This document shows positions 1 through 10,129 of a stretch of 64,000 bases of DNA, piece by piece (the stretch's first letter is position 1; the number at the start of each line of letters is the position of its first letter). The notes beneath the pieces were generated by a model. The model had not been told where the DNA came from and did not search any database. It saw only the letters and a list, made by a program, of their open reading frames with translations. The stretch covers positions 92,210,328 through 92,274,327 of the forward strand of contig JAKSZU010000007.1 in NCBI GenBank assembly GCA_026018925.1. Reading direction: 5' to 3'. The position numbers were made by a program, and so were the translations under genes. Source of the DNA: Tupaia tana (taxonomy: Eukaryota > Chordata > Mammalia > Scandentia > Tupaiidae).

Positions 1-370
1 TTCGAATGCTTCTCAGATTGCTAGATGGCTAGACACAGCAACGAGCAACCACAGCCTCCCCACCTCCTTCTAACAGGAAGAGAGTCACAGACGAGAAAGA
101 AGTAGCTGGGGATGCTCCCTCTCATTCCAAACAAGTTATTCCTGCTTAGCCAAGAGGGTGACTACTACAACAGCATCCCAAGTCACGTAATTTATTTTTC
201 TCTTTCGGATTGGGGATAATCTTTCAAATTTTATTCCTTTATTTTGTTCTGATATAGACAAGTTCCTTCAAGGATTTCTCATTTGTAAAATGGGATTAAA
301 TATTACAGATGCTAGATTATACCTCTCTCATAGGAAGGTTGACAGAACGTTAAGAGTACTTGAAAAACTT

Positions 371-546
371 GGGGACCAACAGGTGGCATGGCAATTAGAG
401 TGCTGGACACTCCCACATGGCCGACCACGGTTTGAGTCCTGGACCTGGCGGCTTGCTTTCTCACTTTCTGTGTGTGTGTGTGTGTGTGTGTTTGTGTGTC
501 TCAATTAAAAAAATTAATGAATGAATAAAATTAAATTTTAAAAAAA
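371..546 (+). mobile_element. SINE-B copy
   Basis: Head ggggaccaacaggtggcatgg, B-box-like ggtttgagtcc, pyrimidine/(GT)n tract and an AT-rich tail. It is flanked by a perfect 16-bp TSD, agtacttgaaaaactt, at 355-370 and 547-562, so it is one complete retroposition event. Confidence 0.9.
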
Positions 547-584
547 AGTACTTGAAAAACTTAAAATATATTAAATTGTAACAA

Positions 585-1090
585 TAGCTAATATTTATTG
601 AGTTTATTTCATGTTCATTCTAAGTCCCTGGCATGAACTGATCTATTTATTCCTCATGACAACACTATCTGGCAGAAACTATTGGATTAAGCCCCGATTT
701 TTCACATGAGTAAACTGAGGCCCAGAGAATTTTTTTTTTTTTTTTTGGAGAAGTTTTCGCTATAGGGCGCGTGTGCTCGCCAGACAGACAGAGAGAGACA
801 TAGAGACAAAAAGTGAGAAATCACCCCCCAGGGGGGATGGCCACGCCACAATCCCTTCTCCTCCATTCTCCTCTCGGGATCTTGGGCACGCACGCACACG
901 CGCCCGGCGTGAGTTTTAAGCCACCGGGTCCAGGACGCGAACCGCGGTCCACTATGTGGGAGTCCAGCGACATAGCCATTACGCTAACTGCTGGTTCCCC
1001 AGAGAATTATATTAATAGTTCCTTTCCCAAGTTTACACAAATATGTGATAGAGCTGGAATTCAAATCCAGGCCCCTCCAGTCAATAAATT
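585..1090 (-). repeat. MIR, split by a SINE-A
   Basis: Reverse-oriented MIR pattern: tatttattgag, then gagtaaactgaggcccagaga, then gtgatagagctggaattcaaatccaggc. The copy is interrupted at 732-997 by a young SINE, and the two halves rejoin across the TSD. Confidence 0.7.
732..997 (-). mobile_element. SINE-A (A2 subfamily) copy
   Basis: Reads tail to head: T-run, ggagaagttttcgctatagggcgcg, body, head ending ctaactgctggttcc. TSD cccagagaatt at 721-731 and 998-1008. It carries the A2 marks: B box GGTTCGCGTCC and cttaaaactc. Confidence 0.92.
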
Positions 1091-1284
1091 TGAGTATATT
1101 TACTGAATTAATATTCTTACAATATGTAATTAAAATTACATTAGACTATTACAGCACATAGCTTAAAGAAACAGACACAATATTCTAAGTATCTGAATTC
1201 AGTTTTGTTCCCAGCACCATACATATCACCAGCATGACACAATCTGAAATGAACATGTTAATAGATAAATACATGTGGAATAGA

Positions 1285-1500
1285 GGCTCTACAGTCATGA
1301 AGACCTCATCATAGATCACTTACTAGCAGAATGGGCAAGTTAATTAACTGTGTCTCAGGGACATCATATGTAAAATAGGAATAATACTGATAGCTACAAT
1401 ACAGAATTTAAGAACTAAATGCGTTATAAACTCAGAGTTGGATTGGCACGTAGTAAATGCTTAGTAAATAGTAAATGCTTAGTAAACACCATTAGCTCCT
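1285..1500 (+). repeat. MIR fragment
   Basis: MIR-like order of signals: ctctacagtcatgaagacc, gggcaagttaattaac, ctcaggg.catatgtaaaatagg, tagtaaatgcttagtaaa. Diverged. Confidence 0.6.
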
Positions 1501-1599
1501 AGTGTTAGTATTATCTCACTCCTCTTTTCCATTTTGCACATTTTCCATGTAAACAGACATCTAAAAGTAATTCACTCTAGGGCTATCGTGATTTTTTTA

Positions 1600-1797
1600 G
1601 TAAGTTTTTTGTTTCTTCCATAAGGGAGCAAGACAGAGAGAGAAAGACAGCACTCCAAACAAGGTCTTAATGCCACAGTCTATTCACAGCTGTAGCTGCC
1701 ACCATCCGCTCAGTGTGTTCAAGGAGGTTTTTGGATGCAAACCCAGAACCTTCCCACCTGAGTCAGCCTCCCAGAGTGCTGTGCTACATGGGCATAT
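1600..1797 (-). mobile_element. Old SINE-C copy
   Basis: Read on the minus strand it begins gtagcacagcactctggg and continues with aggtgggaaggttctgggt, the SINE-C head layout. The 3' body is strongly diverged. Confidence 0.5.
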
Positions 1798-1833
1798 GTA
1801 TTTGATTTCATATTTTAGCATTTCCATGCTTTT

Positions 1834-2089
1834 TTAAAGTTTTATTTGCTACAGGGTGTGTGTGCCTGCTAGAGAGAGACGGAAAAAGACAGGTGGGGGT
1901 GGGAGGAGTGAGAAGGCACCCCTCAGGGGGGTGGTCACGCAGCAATCCCTTGTCCATTCTGCTCTCGGGATTTGGGGCATGCACACAACTCAGTGAGTTT
2001 TTCAAGCTGCTGCCAGGTCTGCAACTTGAACCATGCAATCATCTGTGTAGGAAACAGCCAACTTAACCACCACACCATCAGCTGGCCGA
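1834..2089 (-). mobile_element. A-like SINE (old)
   Basis: Tail-to-head copy (ttatttgctacagggtgtgtgtgcc ... ccaccacaccatcagctggcc). An imperfect TSD catttccatgcttt/catttccatacttt sits at 1819-1833 and 2090-2103. Confidence 0.75.
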
Positions 2090-2177
2090 CATTTCCATAC
2101 TTTGATAATTATCCAGTAAATACTTAATTCATGCAACATTGCTGCTAATGTGAACATCCAACTCCACCATTTTGGCT

Positions 2178-2420
2178 TTTTTAATTGCCATAGGGCATGT
2201 ATGCTCACCATAGAGAAACAGGATGGGAGGAGAAACACTCCCCCCAAAGGGGAGTGGTCACATACAATCTCTTCTCCTCCATTTCCATCCTGTGAGATTT
2301 GGGGCACTCACGCACATACACGTGCCTGGTATGTTTTTCAAGCAGCCAAGGCTGGGATTCGAACCACAGCTGGTTGTGTAGGGTCCAGTTCCCTTAACCA
2401 CTAGGCTATGGAGCTGGCCC
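2178..2420 (-). mobile_element. A-like SINE (old)
   Basis: Runs from ttttttaattgccatagggcatg to cactaggctatggagctggccc. The ggggagtggtcacatacaatc body is typical of the older A-like set. No clear TSD. Confidence 0.7.
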
Positions 2421-2556
2421 TTTCCACAGTTTTAAACTTACTGATACACCATATTTCTTATATGTAATGATACTATACTATAAACTCTTAATACAAATCG
2501 TCACATTTCTGATTATATTAGTAAATTGATTTTAGAGTCACTGTGTGTGATTTTTA

Positions 2557-2839
2557 AAATATTTTGGTGGGTTTCTGTTTTTTTTTGTTTGTTTGTTTGT
2601 TTGTTTGTTTTGCTAAAGGACTCATGTGCTCGCCAGAAAGAGACAGACAGAAAGTGAGAAATCACCCCCCAGGGAGGATGGCCATGCCACAATCCCTTCT
2701 CCTCCATTCTCCTCTTGGGATCTTGGGCACGCACGCACACATGTGCCCGGAGTGAGTTAAAGCCACCGGGTCCAGTACTTAAACCGCAGTTGACAACGTG
2801 GGAGTCCAGCGACATAGCCATTACACCATCTGCTGGTCC
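2557..2839 (-). mobile_element. SINE-A copy
   Basis: (TTTG)n-rich tail, body and head ending ccatctgctggtccc. TSD cactgtgtgtgattttta/cactgtgtgtaattttta at 2539-2556 and 2840-2857, one mismatch. Confidence 0.9.
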
Positions 2840-2884
2840 CACTGTGTGTAATTTTTATCAAAAAACTTAAATGTTTTTTTCAGG

Positions 2885-3070
2885 TTGGACCAACAAGTGG
2901 CATGGTGGTTAGGGCGCTGGACTACCACATGCTGACCCCCAGTTTGGGTTCCAGACTTGGTGGTTTGCTTTCTCACTTTCCTTTCTTTCTCTCTCTCTCT
3001 CTCATCTCTCTGTGGTGAAATTAAAAAATAAATAACAGTAACAAATAAAATTAAGTAATTCTTTAAAAAC
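2885..3070 (+). mobile_element. SINE-B copy
   Basis: Head ggaccaacaagtggcatggtgg, pyrimidine tract, then a tail with AATAAA-type motifs followed by attctttaaaaa, the full SINE-B 3' signature. Confidence 0.85.
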
Positions 3071-3078
3071 AATTTTTT

Positions 3079-3275
3079 GGGCCATCAGGCAGCATAACAG
3101 TTAAGTACTGGACTCTCATATGGCCGACTATGGTTCCAGTCCTGGACCTTAAGGATTGCTTTCTCACTTTCTCTCTCATTCACTCACTCTCTCTGGTGAG
3201 TTCATGTACCTTATAGCAAATTTTAAATATAATCATAATAAACAAAATTAGATAAATTAAAAAAAAAATTCCTGG
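3079..3275 (+). mobile_element. SINE-B copy
   Basis: Head gggccatcaggcagcataac, actggactctcatatggcc, then tctctggtgag and an A-rich tail. It lies directly behind the previous copy and may have targeted its tail. Confidence 0.8.
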
Positions 3276-4230
3276 AAGCAAGTTTTCAAGGATGATTCAA
3301 TGCAGCACAACCAAACAACAAAAAATGGCATTAGTACTGTTTCCTTTTAAAAAATCAGGTTCTCTAAAAAAATTTGTTCTACTAAATTAGTATTAACCTA
3401 GTCCACATTCACTCATGCTTTTTCCCAAATATACCTGCAATTTTCTGAAACTGTCTTGGCAAAATTAGGTCAAAATCCTAATAACAAACTCCAGAAAACA
3501 GTCATAGTGCAATGTTATTAAAGCAAATACTCCTGAAAATAAGTGGACCTTAAGAGATCTATGAAACTGAGATTTTTTTTGCTGTGATAGAATTTCATTG
3601 GGTTTTTGTGTGTGTATGAGTATGTGTTCTTGTTTATTTTTTGTTTTATCTTATTTCCAGAAATAGCTTTCCACGAAACCATATTGAAATAAAAAAGAGT
3701 ACATAAAATTTTCTTATTAAGCGCTGTTCATTAAAGTTTCCCCCACTTTTTGGAGCATTCCAAATCCAACAGGAGCTGACCAAAGGGCTCAATTCTTAAC
3801 ACTCTTTACAAAAGTCTACTCTGAAAAAGATATGACTATTTTTATACATACTATAGTATTTAACGAAAGTCAAGACCAAAAGTGGGCAATCCATTTTACA
3901 CATAAGCCACAGCAGGATCAGGAAGACAGGGAGAAAAAGTACAGGAAGACTGGCAAGTCAAATCAATTATTTACTTAAAGTCCACAGAGAATAGAGCACT
4001 ATAAAGTGCACAGAGCCAGCCTGCTCCACCCCTTCTCTGCTAGTCAATACAGGCCACAAGATGGAACGCCAGAGTCCAACAACCAGCTAAGTATTGGGCA
4101 AAATGGCCTGATCAGGCTAGATGAGGCCAAACACATACATTTTTAATTCTGAGTCAAAGACCAGAGACTCGAGGAGGAAAATGAACGATAGCTTAAGTGC
4201 TGCAGAGATATTATGAAAATGCCTGAATAT
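3276..4230. other. AT-rich sequence, nothing recognised
   Basis: No ORF of note, no young SINE and no recognisable old repeat. Consistent with ordinary intronic or intergenic DNA. Confidence 0.5.
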
Positions 4231-4247
4231 ATGGACACTGGTCTTTT

Positions 4248-4476
4248 TTTAACTGCCAGAGGACACATGCATGTGTCAGAAACAGCAAGAGGGAGAAAGA
4301 GAAAGCACCCCACCATGGGGCATGGTCATACCACAACCCTTCTTCATTTCTCCATCCTGTCAGGATTTGGAGCTCACGCACCCAGTGTGTCTTTCAAGCT
4401 GCTGGGACTGGGATTCAAACCACAGTCAGTCATGTGAGATTTGGTTCCCTTAACTACTAGGCTACGAAGCCAGTCC
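4248..4476 (-). mobile_element. A-like SINE (old)
   Basis: Tail-to-head copy ending taggctacgaagccagtcc. TSD gacactggtctttt/gacactaggtctttt at 4234-4247 and 4477-4491. Confidence 0.8.
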
Positions 4477-4603
4477 GACACTAGGTCTTTTGAAAGTACT
4501 TAAATTAAGTACTGCAGACAGAAATGATAGGAAAGATGTTAAAAAATGAGTGTGTTTTTAAAAATTTAAGAAGCTTGTACACCAAATGCCCTTTCTAAAA
4601 TGC

Positions 4604-4868
4604 TGGGCAATGGACCAGTAGCACGAGCGGTAAAGTACCGCACAGAGGAAGCTAGATCCCATATGGCCAACCACGGTGTGAGTACTACGCGGGGCAGCTT
4701 GAAAACGTGCTAGGCATATGAACGTGTACCATGGATCCTGACAGGTTGGAGAATTAGAGGACACAGGCCTGTGGCATACCCGGGACCCACTGGGAAGGGG
4801 TGTTTTTTCTCTCCGTCCCTCCAGGAACACACATGAGCCCACCATCAAAAACAAACAAACGAACAAAA
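4604..4868 (+). mobile_element. A-like SINE with extended head (old)
   Basis: Head gaccagtagcacgagcggtaa, then a longer anticodon-arm region than SINE-A, atcccatatggccaaccacgg, gatcctgacaggttggaga and an A-rich tail. The layout matches the copies at 21905 and 42794. Confidence 0.65.
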
Positions 4869-4989
4869 AAGATGACAGTGACTCAAAGAGATAGAAAGGC
4901 AGAGGGCTTTTATTGTTTTATTTTAGGATAGAAGAGACGGCTGATTCACTGTCTGAAAGAAAGGACTCAACAGTAAAGCCAGATGGGGA

Positions 4990-5220
4990 GGGGGGCACAA
5001 CAAGAACACAACACTCTGGGGCTGACCCACGTGGGAAAGCCACAAGGTCATATCTAAAGACCTCCCTCAACGTGCCAGTGTGCACGCCCAGGATCCGAGC
5101 TGGCTGAGGCCCAGAGTGAATCAGAGCTTGAACACCCTGTTGAGGGCACTTACCTCTCTGCCTCCTTCTCTCTCTCTCTCATTCACTCATGGAAGATATA
5201 ACTATAAGAAAAAAAGGATA
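4990..5220 (+). mobile_element. SINE-C copy
   Basis: Head ggcacaacaagaacacaacac, gctgacccacgtgggaaag, ggatccgagctggctgagg, ccctgttgagggcactt, CT-tract and a short A-rich tail. Confidence 0.7.
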
Positions 5221-5391
5221 AAGTTAAAGATGCACGAGAGAGATAATAATTGATAAAAGAGAGATACTGGAATACTTTCAAGAAGAAAACTGGTCCTTAT
5301 GAATCCTGAAAGTCACCAGACAAAAGCAATGAAGAGAACAGATGGTAAGGACTTGAAAATTTAGAAGCGGTACAAAAATAGCAAAACATAG

Positions 5392-5642
5392 GCCAGCCTT
5401 GTAACATAGTGGCTAAGGGAGCTGGAGCCCACATGGTTGACTATGGTTCAAATCCTAGCCTGAGCGTCTTGATAATAAACATGTTGAACACGGGTGTGCA
5501 TGTGTGCCCAGGATCCTAACAGGATGGAAAAATGGAGAGAGGACTGAAGCATGATCACCCTACTGGGAGGTGCTTCTCACTCTTTCTCTTTCTGTCTCTC
5601 TCTAGTAAACACACACACCCTGGTGATTAAAAACACATTTAA
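5392..5642 (+). mobile_element. A-like SINE (old)
   Basis: Head ggccagccttgtaacatagtgg, B-box-like ggttcaaatcc, cccaggatcctaacaggatgg, tctctagtaaacacacacaccc and an A-rich end. Confidence 0.7.
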
Positions 5643-5645
5643 CAG

Positions 5646-5758
5646 AGTGGCCTCTGTGGCATGGTGGTTGGGATGCTGGATTCCCATATGGCCAACCATG
5701 ATTCTAGTCCCAGACGTGTGACGGCTTGCTTTCTTGCTTTTTCTTTCTCTCTCTCTGG

Positions 5759-5791
<33 letters not shown>

Positions 5792-6062
5792 GAGAGGTTT
5801 TTGCTATAGGTCGCGTGCGCTCGCTAGAAAGACAGAGATTAGAGGGACAGAAAGTGAGAAATCCCCCCTCCCCGGAGAAATGGCCACACCACAATCCCAC
5901 ATGTGCCCGGCATGAGTTTAAGCCACCAGGTCCAGGACTCGAACTGTGGTCAACTACGTGGGAGTCCAGCGACATAGCCATTATGCTAACTGCTGGTCCT
6001 TCTTTGGTCAAATTAAAGTAATAGTAATAAGTGGAATTAAATAAACAATAAAAAAATTTTTA
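5646..6062 (+). mobile_element. SINE-B copy, split by a SINE-A
   Basis: The head and pyrimidine tract occupy 5646-5762; the tail (aaattaaagtaatag...aataaac) resumes near 6001. The gap is the SINE-A at 5763-6000, bounded by a copy of the tctctggtcaa motif on each side. Confidence 0.85.
5763..6000 (-). mobile_element. SINE-A copy nested in SINE-B
   Basis: Long T-run, gagaggtttttgctataggtcgcg, body with a short deletion in the cacgcac region, head ending ctaactgctggtcc. TSD tctctggtcaa/tctttggtcaa at 5752-5762 and 6001-6011. It forms a head-to-head inverted pair with the copy at 6081. Confidence 0.9.
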
Positions 6063-6080
6063 ACAAAATAATGGTCTACA

Positions 6081-6348
6081 GGGACCAGCAGTTAGCGTAA
6101 TGGCTATGTCGCTGGACTCCCACGTAGTCGACCGCGGTTCGAGTCCCGGACCCGGCGGCTTAAACTCACGCCGGGCACGTGTGCGTGCGTGCCCAAGATC
6201 CCGAGAGGAGAATGGAGGAGAAGGGATTGCGGCGTGGCCATCCCCCCTGGGGGGTGATTTCCTGCTTTCTATCTCTCTGTCTCTCTCTGTCTGTCTGGCG
6301 AGCGCACGCGCCCTATAGCAAAAACCTCTCAAAAAAAAAAAAAAAAAA
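6081..6348 (+). mobile_element. SINE-A (A1) reference-quality young copy
   Basis: This copy defines the family. The head gggaccagcagttagcg holds an A box tagcgtaatgg (6093-6103) and a canonical B box ggttcgagtcc (6136-6146), the two internal RNA polymerase III promoter blocks of a tRNA gene. The body has cgtgcccaagatcccgagag, an atcccccctggggggtgat palindrome, a (TCTG)-rich pyrimidine tract, then gcgcgccctatagcaaaaacctctc-like sequence and poly(A). There is no TCTTT terminator and no AATAAA, so mobility would depend on LINE machinery acting on the A-tail. Perfect 14-bp TSD aataatggtctaca at 6067-6080 and 6349-6362. A nearly identical copy lies at 16677. Confidence 0.96.
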
Positions 6349-6585
6349 AATAATGGTCTACAGAGACAGTGAAAAACTAGAAACAAATGTATTGCTCCCC
6401 TCCTTGTCCAAGGAGCTGCAAAAAGAGAAATAATAGTATTTATTACAGGAAAGCCCTATTTTCAGTTGAGTTAGGCAATGGAAGAAATGTTGGAAAAAAG
6501 GAAGAAGAACCTATGGCTTTAAAGGCTCACATTTGTGCACAGCTTCTATAAGATCCAGCAGAAACAAGTGTAAAAGTGCACCATG

Positions 6586-6776
6586 GGGGACCAGCAGGCG
6601 GCATGGTGGTTAAGGTGCTGGACACTCCCACATGGCTGATCACAGTTCGAGTCCCAGACCTGGAGGCTTGCTTTCTCACTTTCCCTCTGTCTCTCTCTCT
6701 CTCTCTGTCTCTCTGGTCAAATAAAAAATTAAAATGAATGAATAAATTAAATTTAAATAATTCTTAAAAAAAAAAA
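6586..6776 (+). mobile_element. SINE-B reference copy
   Basis: Head gggaccagcaggcggcatggtgg, A-box-like and B-box (agttcgagtcc) blocks, ggcttgctttctcactttcc, pyrimidine tract, tctggtcaaataaaa, then an AATAAA-containing tail and aattctt plus poly(A). TSD aaaagtgcaccatg/aaaagtgccatcatg at 6572-6585 and 6777-6790. Confidence 0.9.
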
Positions 6777-6801
6777 AAAGTGCCATCATGAATGAGGTAG
6801 A

Positions 6802-7055
6802 GGGGCCAGCAGGTGACGTGATGGTTAAGGCACTGGCCAACCATGGTTCTAGTCTTGGACCTGGCGGTTTTAAAACTGCACCAGAGGGCAGCAGGTGCTG
6901 TGGTAGGTGCTGGACTCTCACATGGCCAATCATGGTTCAAGACCTAGACCTGTGGCTTGCTCTCTCACTCTGACTCTGTCTCTCTCTAATCAAACTGAAG
7001 AAGTAGGAGAAATAAAAATTAAATAAATGTTTAAAATATTTTTTTTAAAAAAGAA
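6802..7055 (+). mobile_element. Dimeric SINE-B
   Basis: Two SINE-B heads in direct order share one tail. The first head (ggggccagcaggtgacgtgatgg) runs to about 6875. A second (gggcagcaggtgctgtgg) starts near 6884 and continues into the pyrimidine tract and AATAAA-rich tail. Confidence 0.7.
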
Positions 7056-7065
7056 AAGAAAATTG

Positions 7066-7265
7066 GGCCAGCAAGTGGCATGGTGGTTAAGGATGCTGGA
7101 TTCCCACGTGGCTGACCGTGGTTTGAGTCCCAGACCTGGAGCCTTGCTTTCTCACTCTCCCCACCCCCGTCTCTCTTTTACTCTGTCCCTCTCTCATCAA
7201 ATTAAAATAAATAAGTAAACAAGTAAATAAATAAAGTTAAATAAAATAATTTAAAAAAAAAAAGA
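7066..7265 (+). mobile_element. SINE-B copy
   Basis: Head gggccagcaagtggcatggtgg, complete pyrimidine tract, tctcatcaaattaaaataaa and a long AATAAA-rich tail. Confidence 0.87.
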
Positions 7266-7280
7266 AAAAAGAAAAGAAAA

Positions 7281-7432
7281 TTGTGCCAGGTGCATGCACA
7301 TGAATGCCCAAAATACTGAGGAGAATGGAGAAGGGATTGTGGCATGGCCATCCCTTTCTCACGTAACCTCTCTGGCTTTCTCACTGAACACACGTGCCCT
7401 ATGGCAAAAACCTTAACAACAACAACAAAAAG
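7281..7432 (+). mobile_element. 5'-truncated SINE-A
   Basis: Only the body is present, starting at gtgccaggtgcatgcac and ending gccctatggcaaaaacc plus (AAC)n. The tRNA head is missing. Confidence 0.75.
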
Positions 7433-8285
7433 AATGAGGTAGACAAGGGTGGGGTTGAGTTTTCTAACACTGAGGTCACCACAGTAGATAGAACTAACTG
7501 AAGTAATTATCAACACCAAAGATGAATGCAGAAGAGAAAATAAGCTAAAGAACTTTCAGCTGCAGAGTTAAGAATGAAGAGAATGAAACATAAAAACAAA
7601 CAAACAAAAAAAAGTACTGGGTACCACGGACAAAGAATTTTCACTACTACTAGTCCTCTATTTTCAAGTGGAAGGATCTTCAAAACCCACTTCCCAGGGC
7701 CTGGACTGCTGCTCAGCAGTGAGGCCTCCTGGGAAGCCTGGGTTAGATTCCTAGCCCACCCTAAAAAGCCATGGTGCCAGCTACTGGGGCAAAAGAATCT
7801 CCACGGAGGGACCTGGCTTTGAACACACACGCAGCTTCCTGGAAGCTGGACCCTGAAACATTCTTTACTTTCATTTGCTAAGGAGCAGTTTACTAAACGG
7901 TGTTAACGGTTTGTTTGTGTTTGTTTTTGAATTAAGACCTTTGCTTCTAATACGGATGTGTTTGAAAAGTTCTACAGAAGGATAAGAGGGACATTATCGG
8001 AAAGACGAATGAATGCCATATGATCAGAACTAGGGATGTAGGCCACACTTGCTCCTTGAAGTCCCCTGGCACACACAGACAGGATGGAAGAGGACGGACA
8101 GCACCAGCTAATATTGGGGAGCACTTCACTGACTCGAACTACTGTCGAGTTGGTTATCTCAACTGACCCAGTCGTCACTCCTATTCTTGCGACATCTAAT
8201 CCAAGAACAGAGTAATAAAGACCAGGAGCTGTGGCGTCAGTGATCTAGAATTCTACGGCTACCTGTCCTCCCACAGGACATTCCT
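7433..8285. other. Sequence without recognised genes or repeats
   Basis: Mostly unique-looking sequence. A stretch at 7690-7830 could be an eroded SINE, but I cannot align it to any family. Confidence 0.4.
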
Positions 8286-8287
8286 TA

Positions 8288-8405
8288 GAACTACAGCCTT
8301 CAGTTTTCTCGCTTGTAAAACAGGAGTAACAGTACCTAATTCATAAGGGAGTTCTAAAGATTAATACATGTCAAGTACCTACTACACAGTAGATGCTAAA
8401 GATAG
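8288..8405 (+). repeat. MIR fragment
   Basis: tcagttttctcgcttgtaaaa, gtaacagtacctaattcata, gattaatacatgtcaagtacc and acacagtagatgctaaa follow the MIR consensus order. Confidence 0.75.
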
Positions 8406-8591
8406 GGCAGGTAATAGACTCTAATATGTTGCAGTGACAGAAACAGAAGACTATTTTAACTGTTAATATAAACTAAACCATCCAAGCTGAACCGACTTAT
8501 TGTTACACTGCTATGCAACAAATTCTATTAAGTGAAAAAAAAAAAAAAAACTCTAAAACAACAAATGCATTTCAAAAATTCCTCTCTCCTT

Positions 8592-8843
8592 GGGACCAGC
8601 AGTTAGCGTAATGGCTGTCGCTGGACTCCCATGTAGTCGACCGCGGTTCAAGTCCCGGACCCGGTGGCTTAAACTCACGCTGGGCGCGTGTGTGTGCGTG
8701 CCCAAGATCCCAAGAGGAGAATGGAAGAGAAAGGATTGCGGCGTGGCCATCCCCCCGGGGGGTGATTTCTCGCTTTCTATCTATCTCTCTATCTCTCTCT
8801 GGCGAGCGCATGCGCCCTATAGCAAAAACCTCTCCAAAGGAAA
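8592..8843 (+). mobile_element. SINE-A copy
   Basis: Full-length, with A box, B box ggttcaagtcc and the cccccggggggtgat palindrome. Perfect 18-bp TSD aaaaattcctctctcctt at 8574-8591 and 8844-8861. Confidence 0.95.
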
Positions 8844-9085
8844 AAAAATTCCTCTCTCCTTGACAGTTAATCTAATTAACAGTGATGATATTTATTAAGG
8901 TATAATTTCCATAACTAGAAACATATACAACGTTCAGTGGCTTGAAATATATTTTTAAAATTATATTATACTGAATGCAGTACTTCCAAAATAAACAAAG
9001 CTTTTTAACTTCCAGCTCAATTCTAATACAATGTTAAAGAATCTCTACAGTCTCAAGTAAGTGGACCTGTAAAAGCACATAGATG

Positions 9086-9823
9086 GGGGTCAGTAGGGGG
9101 CATGGTGATTAAGGCACTGGACTCCCATACGGCAGATCACGGTTTCAGTCTGAAACTCAATGGCTTGCTTTCTCACTTTCTATCTCTCTCGTGAACACAT
9201 GTGCCCTGTAGCAAATTTTAAAATAAGAATGATAGGGGCAGCAGGTGGCATGGTGGTTAAGGTACTGGACTCCCACATGGCCAACTGAGGTTTGAGTCCT
9301 GGACCTGGTGGCCTCACTTTCCCTCTCCTTCTCTCTCTGCCTCTCTCCAGTGAGCTCATGTGTCCTATAACAATTAAGTTAAAATAGTAATAATAATAAT
9401 GAATAAATAAAATAAAATGAATAATTCTTTTTTAAAAAATATAAGGGAGCCCAGTAGGTGGCATAGTGGTTAAGGGCGCTGGACTCCCACATGGCCGTTC
9501 ACTGTTCAAGTCATGGACCTGGCAGCTTGCTTTCTCACTTTCTCTTGCTCTGTTCCCCTTTGGTCAAATTAAAATAAGTAAATAAAGTTAAATAAAAGTA
9601 ATTCTTTATAAAAAAATAAAAAGGAAGAAGGGGCCAGCACGTGGCATGGTGATTACAGTGCTGGACTCTTGAACTGGCCAACCAAAGTTCAAGTCTCAGA
9701 CCTCACAGCCTGCTTTCTCACACTCTCTCTCTCTTCCTCCCTCCCTCCCTCCCTCTCTCTCTCTCTCTTTCTGGTGAGCATATGTGCCCTATAGCAAAAT
9801 TTTTTTAAATAATAATATTTTTT
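9086..9823 (+). mobile_element. Run of four SINE-B copies inside one TSD
   Basis: Four direct-order SINE-B units: about 9086-9234, 9235-9442, 9446-9622 and 9630-9823. Units 2-4 are complete and unit 1 has a shortened tail. The only clear duplication brackets the whole run: aaaagcacatagatg at 9071-9085 and 9824-9838. Either later copies inserted into the A-rich tail of the first, or a multimer was copied as one unit. Confidence 0.88.
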
Positions 9824-10129
9824 AAAAGCACATAGATGAAGTATAATGAAGTTAATAGAGAATTCAAGAGCAAAAGGTATAGGCTGTCCTGTCTACCCCA
9901 ATCTCAGTTAACAAATATCACAAATGCTCTCAATTGTACCAATCACAATCTTACAGTTACTTTCTTTTCTCCATTCTCTACATCACTAAGACCTAGTTCT
10001 TCCTTCCTCAAAGCCTCTCCAATATATTCCTTTTTTTCACTTCACTCCCTAAATACATACCAAGTGTTCACACCCACAGTTCTAAAAATAAAAACCTTAA
10101 CTGATCCCCTTTCCAACAATCTACATAAC

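Noticed and set aside
6081-6153. Functional tRNA gene
   Set aside because: A and B boxes are present, but the head does not fold to a full cloverleaf with a matching acceptor stem and continues into a SINE body; there are dozens of copies.
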